Shown one piece after another: positions 9,744 to 17,658 of a DNA stretch of 64,000 nt. The stretch lies in contig NZ_CP021648.1 of the NCBI RefSeq assembly GCF_002176815.1, positions 1,116,001-1,180,000 on the forward strand. Direction: 5' to 3'. Under the pieces are notes generated by a model. That model was not told where the DNA came from. It ran no database searches and saw only the letters and a program-made list of their open reading frames with translations. The stretch comes from Acidovorax sp. T1 (GTDB taxonomy: Bacteria > Pseudomonadota > Gammaproteobacteria > Burkholderiales > Burkholderiaceae_C). The position numbers and the translations under genes are program-made. Position 1 is the stretch's first letter; every line of letters begins with the position of its first letter.

Positions 9744-11501
9744 TCAGAGTACCTCGCTGGCAAAGTCTGCCAGGCGTGAGCGTTCACCGCGTGCCAGGGT
9801 GATGTGGCCGCTGTGCGGCCAGCCCTTGAAGCGGTCCACGGCGTAGGTCAGGCCCGAAGAGCCTTCGGTGAGGTAAGGCGTGTCGATCTGCGCCAGGTTG
9901 CCCATGCAGATGATCTTGGTGCCCGGGCCGGCGCGCGTGATGAGCGTCTTCATCTGCTTGGGCGTCAGGTTCTGCGCTTCGTCGATGATCACGTACTTGT
10001 TCAGGAAGGTGCGCCCGCGCATGAAGTTCATGCTCTTGATCTTGATGCGGCTGCGGATGAGCTCATTGGTGGCGGCGCGGCCCCATTCGCCCGCGTTGCC
10101 GCCGTCGCCCTTGGCCAGAAATTCGAGGTTGTCGTCCAGCGCGCCCATCCACGGGCCCATCTTTTCCTCTTCGGTGCCGGGCAGAAAACCGATGTCCTCG
10201 CCCACGCTCACGGTGGCGCGGGTCATGATGATTTCGGTGTAGCGGCGGTCGTCCAGCACCTGCGTGAGGCCGGCGGCCAGCGCCAGCAGGGTCTTGCCGG
10301 TGCCGGCCGTGCCGGTCAGCGTGACGAAATCGACCTCCGGGTCCATGAGCAGGTTCATGGCGTAGTTCTGCTCGCGGTTGCGCGTGGTCACGCCCCACAC
10401 CGCGTGCTTGGCCGAGCCATAGTCCTTGAGCGTTTGCAGCACCGCGGTCTTCTCGCGGATTTCGCTGACCCGGGCAAACAGGCTGGGCTCGCCCGGTGCC
10501 TCGAAGTAGACGAACTGGTTGATCAGCAGTTGCGGCACGATGGGGCCGCCGATGCGGTAGTAGGTGTGCGCGCCGCTTTGCCAGCTTTCCACGTTCTTGC
10601 CGCTTTTCACCCAGAAATCAGTGGGCAGGGCCAGCACGCCGGAGTAGAGCAGGTCGCCGTCTTCCAGCGTCTTGTCGTTCTGGTAGTCCTCGGCGTTCAG
10701 TCCCAGCGCGCGCGCCTTGACGCGCATGTTGATGTCCTTGGACACCAGCACCACCTCGCGCGGCGCATGCAGTTTGCGCAGGGCTTCCACCACGCCCAAG
10801 ATCTGGTTGTCGGCCTTGCCTTGCGGCAGGCTGGTGGGCAGGCTGTAGTCGAGCGGCACTGTCTGGAAGAACAGGTGGCCGCCGGCGGCGCGCTGGCCAG
10901 TGGAGTCGAGCTTGAGGCCGTGTGCGATGTCGGCACCATGGACGCCTGCCAGTGCATCCAGCGTGCGGCTGGTCTGGCGGCCATTGCGCGCCACTTCGGT
11001 CATGCCTTTCTTGTGCCCGTCAAGCTCTTCCAGCACGATCATCGGCAGGAAGATGTCATGTTCCTCGAAGCGGAACAGGCTGGTCGGGTCGTGCAGCAGC
11101 ACGTTGGTGTCCAGCACAAACAGCTTGGTCGGCCCTTGTGGTGCTGATTTTTTGCTGCGCGAAGCAACGGGGGCCGTGGGCACGGTGGCGGCGGTTTTGC
11201 TGGAGCCGTTGCTGCGTGTCCGGTTGGTACGGCGCGCGGCCGGTGCGGGGGCGACGGCTGGCTCGGGGGCGGGTGCCGGTGTGCGTGACTTGGTCTCTAC
11301 CTGGATGAGCGCGGGCGCCGCGGCCAGCTCGACGGCGGCGGCCTGGCTGCGTTCGCTCTTGCGGCCGACGCGGCTGGCCGGTTCTGCCTTGATGGCAACG
11401 TCGGGGAGCAGATTTTCCGTATGACGGGGGGGCGCGCTGGCTTCGTAGTCTTCGGGCGCAAGCAGGGCAGCGCGCCGGCTGGGGGCGGGGGGCAGGGGCA
11501 T
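9744..11501 (-). CDS. PIN domain-PhoH ATPase fusion protein (PhoH2/YlaK type)
   Basis: A 585-residue cytoplasmic protein. Residues 1-125 are low-complexity, rich in Ala and Pro. A PIN nuclease domain follows (about 126-265: KLFVLDTNVLLHDPTSLFRF, MIVLEELDGHKKG, VSKDINMRVKA with the conserved acidic residues), then a PhoH-type ATPase with Walker A GTAGTGKTLLALAAG near residue 395, Walker B YVIIDEAQNLTP, and the arginine-containing C-terminal strand. PIN-PhoH proteins couple RNA cleavage to an RNA helicase-like ATPase; the target RNAs here are unknown. A terminator upstream separates it from bcp, and it leads the two-gene unit with the small membrane protein. Confidence 0.93.
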   Translation of the reverse strand: MPLPPAPSRRAALLAPEDYEASAPPRHTENLLPDVAIKAEPASRVGRKSERSQAAAVELAAAPALIQVETKSRTPAPAPEPAVAPAPAARRTNRTRSNGSSKTAATVPTAPVASRSKKSAPQGPTKLFVLDTNVLLHDPTSLFRFEEHDIFLPMIVLEELDGHKKGMTEVARNGRQTSRTLDALAGVHGADIAHGLKLDSTGQRAAGGHLFFQTVPLDYSLPTSLPQGKADNQILGVVEALRKLHAPREVVLVSKDINMRVKARALGLNAEDYQNDKTLEDGDLLYSGVLALPTDFWVKSGKNVESWQSGAHTYYRIGGPIVPQLLINQFVYFEAPGEPSLFARVSEIREKTAVLQTLKDYGSAKHAVWGVTTRNREQNYAMNLLMDPEVDFVTLTGTAGTGKTLLALAAGLTQVLDDRRYTEIIMTRATVSVGEDIGFLPGTEEEKMGPWMGALDDNLEFLAKGDGGNAGEWGRAATNELIRSRIKIKSMNFMRGRTFLNKYVIIDEAQNLTPKQMKTLITRAGPGTKIICMGNLAQIDTPYLTEGSSGLTYAVDRFKGWPHSGHITLARGERSRLADFASEVL

Positions 11502-11535
11502 GTTGGCAGGGCCTCGGTCAGTGGGTGTTCAGAAA

Positions 11536-11566
11536 GCAAAAAGCCGCCTGGAGGCCAAGGCGGCTT
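11536..11566 (-). terminator. Rho-independent terminator after bcp
   Basis: On the minus strand, a 9-bp stem AAGCCGCCT/AGGCGGCTT with an 8-base loop runs into TTTTT. It lies downstream of bcp and upstream of the PhoH start, making these separate transcription units. Confidence 0.85.
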
Positions 11567-11683
11567 GGGGGGGAGGAAAAAAGCGTGGCTGTTTTCAGAA
11601 GCATTGAACCATTATGCCCATTCACCATGTCGGACCGCGGAAGGTGTCCGCAGTCCGTGTGGGGGAGCCTGCAGCGTAGAGCT

Positions 11684-12169
11684 TCAGGCGGCCTTTTTCA
11701 GGGCCTTGATGGTCTTGACGGCCTTGAGCACTTCTTCCACGTGGCCTGGCACCTTGAGGCCGCGCCATTCATTTTGAAGAATGCCGTCGGGGCCGATCAG
11801 GAAGGTGCTGCGCTCGATGCCCTTGACCTTCTTGCCGTACATGATCTTGTTCTTGACCACGCCGAACATGTGGCACATTTTTTCTTCGGTGTCAGCGATG
11901 AGCTCGAAGGGCAGCTCCAGCTTTTCCTTGAACTCGTCGTGCGACTTCATGTTGTCGCGCGACACGCCGAAAACGGCAGCGCCCGCTTTCGCGAAGTCCT
12001 TGTACTTGTCCCGGAACTGCATGGCTTCCGTGGTGCAGCCAGGTGTGTTGTCCTTGGGATAGAAGTACAGAATCACAATCTGGCCGAGGTGGGAGGTGTT
12101 GGAGACCTTGATTCCGCCGGTCGCGTTGGCTTCAAATTCAGGGAGGGGTTTGTTGACAACGATCGCCAT
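11684..12169 (-). CDS. bcp: Thioredoxin-dependent peroxiredoxin, Bcp/PrxQ family
   Basis: A 161-residue PrxQ-type thiol peroxidase that reduces hydroperoxides using thioredoxin. The peroxidatic Cys is C45 in FYPKDNTPGCTTEAMQFRD, with the supporting Thr and the downstream Arg (GIERSTFLIGPDG) of the active site. The resolving Cys five residues on, present in E. coli Bcp, is replaced by Met here; the only other Cys is C99 (EEKMCHMFGV). The enzyme may therefore work as a 1-Cys or atypical 2-Cys form. The gene is monocistronic, closed by a terminator. Confidence 0.95.
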   Translation of the reverse strand: MAIVVNKPLPEFEANATGGIKVSNTSHLGQIVILYFYPKDNTPGCTTEAMQFRDKYKDFAKAGAAVFGVSRDNMKSHDEFKEKLELPFELIADTEEKMCHMFGVVKNKIMYGKKVKGIERSTFLIGPDGILQNEWRGLKVPGHVEEVLKAVKTIKALKKAA

Positions 12170-12303
12170 AGCACTTCAATCTCTCAGGATGTAGTCGTTG
12201 AAAAGCCGGGGGAGCTGGGGTGTTATTGATCTTGGTGGTGCCCCCGACCGCAACCCGTGATTTTACCCTGAAAACGCCCCAGGACCAATCTCCAAGGCCT
12301 TCT

Positions 12304-12684
12304 CTAAGACCCGGGTGATTCCAGGATGAGCGCGGCCACGACATTGCGGCCTTCGCTGGCGAGGATGTTGTAGGTGCGGCAGGCGGCGGGGGTGTCCATG
12401 GTTTCCAGGCCCAGGCGCCGGGCCATCAGCGGCTGCAGCCAGGCCGGCGGCGGAAAGCGGTTGCGTAGGCCGCTGCCAAAGACGATCAGTTCCGCTTCCA
12501 GCGTGGCCAGCTGGGCGAAATGGTCTGGCGTCAGGTCTTCGAAGCGGGCGCAGGGCCAGACCATGCGCAGGCCGCCCGAGCCCAGGATGATGCTGGTCGT
12601 GATCTTTTCCGCATCCACACCGATCCAGCCGGGGCCGTAGGCACGGATGGTCTGCGCGGTGGACGGTTCGGGCTGGAATTTCAT
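12304..12684 (-). CDS. Mth938-like domain protein (DUF498 family)
   Basis: A 126-residue conserved protein of the Mth938/NDUFAF3-like fold. Diagnostic segments: IRAYGPGWIGVDAEKITTS, SIILGSGGLRMVWP, and LIVFGSGLRNRFPPPAWL, followed by GLETMDTPAACRTYNILASE. The eukaryotic relative is a complex I assembly factor, but the bacterial role is not established; the nuo operon in this window is 40 kb away, so no link is claimed. The start at 12684 (MKFQPEPSTAQ) is preferred, as it gives the family length; the further upstream extension is low-complexity Pro/Arg. Ribosome-binding site weak. Divergent from alaA. Confidence 0.88.
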   Translation of the reverse strand: MKFQPEPSTAQTIRAYGPGWIGVDAEKITTSIILGSGGLRMVWPCARFEDLTPDHFAQLATLEAELIVFGSGLRNRFPPPAWLQPLMARRLGLETMDTPAACRTYNILASEGRNVVAALILESPGS

Positions 12685-12841
12685 GCGAGGGCTGGGTTGG
12701 GTTGGCGCGGGCCGCGGGGCGGGGCTTTGCGGGGCGCTGTGGCCTCTGGGGCGCGGTCGATCTGTGGTCAAATTATAGGTTTCGCCAAGGCGCCCCGGGC
12801 GCTGGCAGGTCTCTGGCCCCACCGCATTCCACCGTCAGCCC

Positions 12842-14071
12842 ATGAAAACCGTCCACAAATCCGCCAAGCTCGCCAACGTCTGCTACGACATCCGGGGCCC
12901 CATCATGGACGCGGCCCGGCAGATGGAGGAAGACGGCCACAAGATCATCAAGCTCAACATCGGCAACCTGGCGGTGTTTGGCTTCGATGCCCCTGAAGAG
13001 ATCCAGCAGGACATGATCCGCAACCTGCCCAATTCGGCCGGTTATTCGGACAGCAAGGGTATTTTCGCGGCGCGCAAGGCCGTGATGCACGAGACGCAAA
13101 AGCAGGGCATCAAGGGCGTCACGCTCGGCGATATCTACCTGGGCAATGGCGCCAGCGAGCTCATCGTGATGGCCACCAATGCGCTGCTCGACACCGGCGA
13201 CGAGCTGCTGCTGCCCTCGCCCGATTACCCGCTGTGGACGGCGGCGGCCAGCTTGTCGGGCGGCACGCCCGTGCATTACCTGTGCGACGAAGCCAACGGC
13301 TGGATGCCGGACCTCGACGACATCCGCTCCAAGGTCACGCCCCAGACCAAGGGCATCGTGGTCATCAACCCCAACAACCCCACCGGCGCCCTGTATTCGG
13401 ACGAGCTGCTCAAGGGCATCGTCGCCATCGCCCGCGAGCATGGCCTGGTCATTTTTGCTGACGAGGTGTACGACAAGGTGTTGTACGACGGCGCCAAGCA
13501 CACGGCCATCGGCTCGTTGAGCGAGGACGTGCTCACACTCACCTTCAACTCGCTGTCCAAAAGCTACCGATCCTGCGGCTACCGCGCGGGCTGGCTGGTG
13601 GTGTCGGGCGACAAGAAACCCGCCCGCGATTACATCGAGGGCCTGAACATGCTCTCGAACATGCGCCTGTGCGCCAACGTGCCCGGCCAGTGGGCCGTGC
13701 AGACGGCGCTGGGCGGCTACCAGAGCATCAATGAGCTGGTGGGCGAGGGCGGGCGCCTGCGCAAGCAGCGCGACCTGGCCTATGAACTCATCACCGCCAT
13801 TCCCGGCGTGACCTGCGTAAAGCCGCAGGCGGCGCTGTATATGTTTCCGCGCCTTGATCCGGCGATTTATCCGATCAAGGACGACCAGCAGTTCTTTCTG
13901 GAGCTGCTGCAGGAGACCAAGGTCATGCTGGTGCAGGGCACGGGTTTCAACTGGCCTGCTCCGGACCATTTCCGCATCGTGTTTTTGCCCCATGAGGCCG
14001 ACCTGCGCGAGGCCATTGCTCGCGTGGCGCGCTTTCTGGCGCAATACCGCAAGCGGTTCGGCACCGACTGA
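12842..14071 (+). CDS. alaA: Pyridoxal-phosphate aminotransferase, AlaA type (glutamate-pyruvate)
   Basis: A 409-residue class I/II aminotransferase closely resembling E. coli AlaA (YfbQ), which makes alanine from pyruvate and glutamate. Shared features: N-terminal KLANVCYDIRGPIMDAARQM, IKLNIGNLAVFGFDAPEEI, the substrate/cofactor segments DYPLWTAAASLSGG and NPNNPTGALYSDELL, IFADEVYDKVLYD, the PLP lysine in NSLSKSYRSCGYRAGW, and MRLCANVPGQWAVQTALGGY. It immediately precedes hom-thrC, a grouping of amino-acid genes, with a genomic palindrome in the gap. Confidence 0.95.
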   Translation: MKTVHKSAKLANVCYDIRGPIMDAARQMEEDGHKIIKLNIGNLAVFGFDAPEEIQQDMIRNLPNSAGYSDSKGIFAARKAVMHETQKQGIKGVTLGDIYLGNGASELIVMATNALLDTGDELLLPSPDYPLWTAAASLSGGTPVHYLCDEANGWMPDLDDIRSKVTPQTKGIVVINPNNPTGALYSDELLKGIVAIAREHGLVIFADEVYDKVLYDGAKHTAIGSLSEDVLTLTFNSLSKSYRSCGYRAGWLVVSGDKKPARDYIEGLNMLSNMRLCANVPGQWAVQTALGGYQSINELVGEGGRLRKQRDLAYELITAIPGVTCVKPQAALYMFPRLDPAIYPIKDDQQFFLELLQETKVMLVQGTGFNWPAPDHFRIVFLPHEADLREAIARVARFLAQYRKRFGTD

Positions 14072-14082
14072 TACTCTTTTTT

Positions 14083-14126
14083 TGATAGCTGCTAGCGCTT
14101 GCTGTATAAGCGCTAGAGCCAATTTT
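14083..14126. repeat. Genomic palindrome, copy 2
   Basis: ATAGCTGCTAGCGCTT, seven bases, then AAGCGCTAGAGCCAAT: the same element as at 9276 with a few changed bases in the right arm. It fills most of the gap between alaA and hom. Confidence 0.88.
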
Positions 14127-14142
14127 GACTGATAAAACTCTC

Positions 14143-15504
14143 ATGAAACCCATCCAAGTAGGCCTGCTGGGCATTGGCACCGTCGGCAGCGGCGTCTTCA
14201 ACGTGCTGCAACGCAACCAGGAAGAAATCCGCCGCCGGGCGGGCCGTGGCATCGAGATCGCCATGGTGGCCGACCTCGACGTGGAGCGCGCCAAAAAGGT
14301 GGTGGGCGACGGCGTGCACGTGGTGAGCGACGCGCGCGCCATCATCGCCAACCCCGAGATCGACATCGTCATCGAGCTGATCGGCGGCTACGGCATTGCC
14401 AAGGCGCTGGTGCTCGAAGCCATTGCGGCCGGCAAGCATGTGGTCACGGCCAACAAGGCGCTGCTGGCCGTGCATGGCACCGAAATTTTTGCCGCCGCGT
14501 CGGCCAAGGGCGTGATGGTGGCGTTTGAAGCCGCCGTGGCTGGCGGCATCCCCATCATCAAGGCGCTGCGCGAAGGGCTGACTGCCAACCGCATCCAGTG
14601 GCTGGCCGGCATCATCAACGGCACAACCAACTTCATCCTGAGCGAGATGCGCGACAAGGGCCTGGACTTTGCCGTGGTGCTGAAAGAAGCGCAGCGCCTG
14701 GGCTACGCCGAGGCCGACCCCACCTTCGACATCGAAGGCGTGGACGCCGCGCACAAGGTCACGCTGATGAGCGCGATCGCCTTTGGCATCCCGGTGCAGT
14801 TCGACAAGGCCTATGTCGAAGGCATCACCCAGCTCAGCGCCACCGACATCAAATACGCCGAGCAACTGGGCTACCGCATCAAGCTGCTGGGCATCACCAA
14901 GCGCGTGGAAAGAACCGATGCCGCCGGCAAAGCCGTTGGTGGCATCGAGCTGCGCGTGCACCCCAGCCTGGTGCCGTCCAAGCGCCTGATCGCCAATGTG
15001 GAAGGCGCCATGAATGCCGTGGTGGTGCAGGGCGACGCCGTGGGCGCCACGCTGTACTACGGCAAGGGTGCGGGCTCCGAGCCCACCGCCAGCGCCGTGA
15101 TTGCCGACCTGGTGGACATCACGCGCCTGCACACGGTGGACCCGCTCAACCGCGTGCCACACCTGGCCTTCCAGCCGCACACGCTGGACCAGGCCATGAA
15201 CGAGCTGCCCGTGCTGCCCATGAGCGAAGTGGTCACCAGCTACTACCTGCGCCTGCGCGTGGCCGACCAGGCCGGTGTGTTGGCCAAGGTGACTGGCATC
15301 CTGGCCGGTGCCGGCATCAGCATCGACGCCGTGCTGCAGCGCGAGGCCGACGAAGTGGGCGGCGAGGGCTCCACGCAGACCGACCTCATCATCCTCACGC
15401 ACGACACGCGCGAAGGCACCATGAACGACGCCATCGCCCAGATGCAGGCCCTGCCCACGGTGCTGGCCCCCATCACACGCATCCGCAAGGAAGAGCTGAA
15501 CTGA
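14143..15504 (+). CDS. hom: Homoserine dehydrogenase
   Basis: A 453-residue monofunctional homoserine dehydrogenase, reducing aspartate semialdehyde to homoserine for threonine and methionine synthesis. The N-terminal Rossmann fold begins VGLLGIGTVGSGVFNVLQRN; VTANKALLAVHG, the catalytic-domain signature GIINGTTNFILSEM, and GYAEADPTFDIEGVDAAHKV follow; residues about 370-453 are an ACT domain (YYLRLRVADQAGVLAKVTGI) for threonine feedback control. ATG at 14143 is chosen over an in-frame TTG six codons earlier. It is followed by thrC after 41 bp containing a 9-bp tandem repeat. Confidence 0.98.
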   Translation: MKPIQVGLLGIGTVGSGVFNVLQRNQEEIRRRAGRGIEIAMVADLDVERAKKVVGDGVHVVSDARAIIANPEIDIVIELIGGYGIAKALVLEAIAAGKHVVTANKALLAVHGTEIFAAASAKGVMVAFEAAVAGGIPIIKALREGLTANRIQWLAGIINGTTNFILSEMRDKGLDFAVVLKEAQRLGYAEADPTFDIEGVDAAHKVTLMSAIAFGIPVQFDKAYVEGITQLSATDIKYAEQLGYRIKLLGITKRVERTDAAGKAVGGIELRVHPSLVPSKRLIANVEGAMNAVVVQGDAVGATLYYGKGAGSEPTASAVIADLVDITRLHTVDPLNRVPHLAFQPHTLDQAMNELPVLPMSEVVTSYYLRLRVADQAGVLAKVTGILAGAGISIDAVLQREADEVGGEGSTQTDLIILTHDTREGTMNDAIAQMQALPTVLAPITRIRKEELN

Positions 15505-15512
15505 GCGCCGCA

Positions 15513-15539
15513 AGCACAACGAGCACAACGAGCACAACG
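15513..15539 (+). repeat. Three tandem 9-bp units (AGCACAACG) between hom and thrC
   Basis: Three perfect copies of AGCACAACG occupy the centre of the 41-bp hom-thrC gap, exactly where the thrC ribosome-binding site is expected. No clear Shine-Dalgarno sequence is visible ahead of thrC. Confidence 0.9.
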
Positions 15540-15545
15540 AACGCC

Positions 15546-16976
15546 ATGCTGTACCTCTCCACACGCGGCCACCCCGACCGCAAGCATTTCTGCGACATCC
15601 TGCTCGAAGGCCTGGCGCCCGATGGTGGCCTGTACCTGCCCGAGCATTACCCGCAGGTGGACGACGCCATGCTCACGCGCCTGCGCAAGGCCTACCACGA
15701 GCAGGGCTACGCTGAGCTGGCGTTCCAGATCCTGTCGCTCTACATCGACGACATCCCCGCCGCCGACCTGAAAGCCCTGTGCGCCAAAACGTACACCGCT
15801 GAAGTGTTTGGCACCGGCGAGATCGTGCCGCTGCGACACCTCGAAGACGGCCTGTGGCTCGAAGCCCTGTCCAACGGCCCCACGCTGGCTTTCAAGGACA
15901 TGGCCATGCAGTTGCTGGGCAACCTGTTCGAGTACGAATTGAAGCGCCGTGGCGAGCAGCTCAACATCCTGGGCGCCACCAGCGGCGACACCGGCAGCGC
16001 CGCCGAATACGCCATGCGCGGAAAAGAGGGCGTGCGCGTCTTCATGACCAGCCCGCACGGCCGCATGAGCGCCTTTCAGCAGGCGCAGATGTTCAGCCTG
16101 CAGGACGAGAACATCCACAACATCGCCATCGAAGGCGTGTTTGACGACTGCCAGGACATCGTCAAGGCCGTCAGCAACGACCTGGCCTTCAAGCGCCAAT
16201 ACAAGATTGGCACCGTCAACTCCATCAATTGGGCGCGCCTGTTGGCGCAGGTGGTGTACTACTTCGCGGGCTATCTGCAAGCTACGGAAACCAACGACCA
16301 GAAGGTCAGCTTCACCGTGCCCAGCGGCAACTTTGGCAACATCTGCGCCGGCCATGTGGCGCGCAGCATGGGCCTGCCCATCGACAAGCTGGTGGTGGCC
16401 ACCAACGAAAACGACGTGCTCGACGAGTTCTTTCGCACCGGCGTCTACCGCGTGCGCAGCAGCGCCGACACGCACGAAACATCGAGCCCCTCGATGGACA
16501 TCAGCAAGGCCAGCAACTTCGAGCGCTTCATTTTTGACCTGCTCGGGCGCAATGGCCAGCGCACCAAGGCCTTGTTCAGCGCCGCGTTGCAAACCTATGG
16601 CCGGTTCGATCTGAGCGCCGACCCGCTGTTTGCCGAAGCGGCGGCCAAATACGGCTTTGAAAGCGGCAAGAGCACGCACGCCGATCGCCTGGCCACCATC
16701 CGCGACACCTACAGCCGCTTTGGCGTGACCATCGACACCCACACCGCCGATGGCGTGAAGGTGGCGCGTGAGCACCGGGGCAACCCGGCGGTGCCGATGA
16801 TCGTGCTGGAAACGGCCCTGCCCATCAAGTTTGCCGAGACCATCCAGGAGGCCCTGGGCCATGCGCCCGAGCGGCCCGAAAAGTTTGCCGGCATCGAGGC
16901 GTTGCCCAAGCGCGTGCAGGTCATGCCGGCCGATGTGCTGCTGGTCAAGGCGTATATCGAACGGCATTGCCAGTGA
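15546..16976 (+). CDS. thrC: Threonine synthase
   Basis: A 476-residue PLP enzyme converting O-phosphohomoserine to threonine, the last step after hom. Characteristic of the long proteobacterial form: MLYLSTRGHPDRKHFCDILL, APDGGLYLPEHYPQVDD, the PLP lysine in NGPTLAFKDMAMQLLG, LGATSGDTGSAAEYAM, SINWARLLAQVVYYF, and FTVPSGNFGNICAGHVA. Start at ATG 15546; upstream sequence is occupied by the AGCACAACG tandem repeat and offers no good ribosome-binding site, so expression may depend on coupling to hom. Confidence 0.98.
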   Translation: MLYLSTRGHPDRKHFCDILLEGLAPDGGLYLPEHYPQVDDAMLTRLRKAYHEQGYAELAFQILSLYIDDIPAADLKALCAKTYTAEVFGTGEIVPLRHLEDGLWLEALSNGPTLAFKDMAMQLLGNLFEYELKRRGEQLNILGATSGDTGSAAEYAMRGKEGVRVFMTSPHGRMSAFQQAQMFSLQDENIHNIAIEGVFDDCQDIVKAVSNDLAFKRQYKIGTVNSINWARLLAQVVYYFAGYLQATETNDQKVSFTVPSGNFGNICAGHVARSMGLPIDKLVVATNENDVLDEFFRTGVYRVRSSADTHETSSPSMDISKASNFERFIFDLLGRNGQRTKALFSAALQTYGRFDLSADPLFAEAAAKYGFESGKSTHADRLATIRDTYSRFGVTIDTHTADGVKVAREHRGNPAVPMIVLETALPIKFAETIQEALGHAPERPEKFAGIEALPKRVQVMPADVLLVKAYIERHCQ

Positions 16977-17012
16977 GCGGCGGGCAAGCGTGCAGCGGCC
17001 ACCATGGATTTG

Positions 17013-17064
17013 AATGAAAAATGCCCCTAGCGCTTGTCTGTAAAGCGCAGGCAGCTATAAATAG
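17013..17064. repeat. Genomic palindrome, copy 3 (degenerate)
   Basis: CCTAGCGCTTGTCTGTAAAG continues into CGCAGGCAGCTATAAATAG, aligning with the consensus GCTAGCGCTT-N-AAGCGCTAGCAGCTAT with several changes. Lies in the gap between thrC and mobB. Confidence 0.75.
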
Positions 17065-17088
17065 CATAGCTATTCAGAGGAGCATTGG

Positions 17089-17658
17089 ATGAAGGTTGTA
17101 GGCTTTGCCGGTTTCTCCGGCAGCGGCAAGACCACGCTGGTCGAGCAGGTCATCCCCGAGCTGCGGCTGCGCGGGCTGCGCGTGTCGGTGGTCAAACATG
17201 CGCACCACAGTTTCGACATCGACCATGCGGGCAAGGACACTTACCGCCACCGCGAGGCGGGCGCCTTCGAGGTGGTGGCGGCGTCAGACCGGCGCCTGGC
17301 CCTGATCCGCGAGTTCGAGCAACCCGCCCAGCTCAGCGTGCACCAGTTGCTGGCCGAGCTCTACCAGGGGGTGGACTGGGTGCTGGTCGAAGGCTTCAAG
17401 GAAAGCGATCTGCCCAAGATCGAGGTCTGGCGGGCCCCCGAGCCCGGCCAGGTGGCCCGGCCGGTGCGCTACCCCAACGACTGCTTCATCGTGGCCGTGG
17501 CCACCGACGCCCCCGGGCAGCTGCCCGTGCCCACCCAGCGGCCCGTGCTCGACCTCAACGCGCCCGCCCAGGTGGTCGACTGGCTGTTGCAGCATGCCGA
17601 CCGCTTTGACTACCAGTGGGACCTGCACGGAGACCTGTTGCCATGCGCCCCCCAATGA
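17089..17658 (+). CDS. mobB: Molybdopterin-guanine dinucleotide biosynthesis protein MobB
   Basis: A 189-residue P-loop GTPase that assists MobA in converting molybdopterin to the guanine dinucleotide form. MKVVGFAGFSGSGKTTLVEQ carries the Walker A; VVKHAHHSFDIDHAGKDTYR and the ASDRRLALI segment are diagnostic, and VDWVLVEGFKESDLPKIEVW is the Walker B region. AGAGGAG supports the ATG. It overlaps the start of moeA and opens a molybdenum cofactor gene run. Confidence 0.96.
   Translation: MKVVGFAGFSGSGKTTLVEQVIPELRLRGLRVSVVKHAHHSFDIDHAGKDTYRHREAGAFEVVAASDRRLALIREFEQPAQLSVHQLLAELYQGVDWVLVEGFKESDLPKIEVWRAPEPGQVARPVRYPNDCFIVAVATDAPGQLPVPTQRPVLDLNAPAQVVDWLLQHADRFDYQWDLHGDLLPCAPQ

Noticed and set aside
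16260..16300. Repeat-like bases (CTGCAAGCTACGGAAACC) within thrC as another exapted palindrome
   Set aside because: Too short and too poorly matched; threonine synthase has ordinary sequence here.
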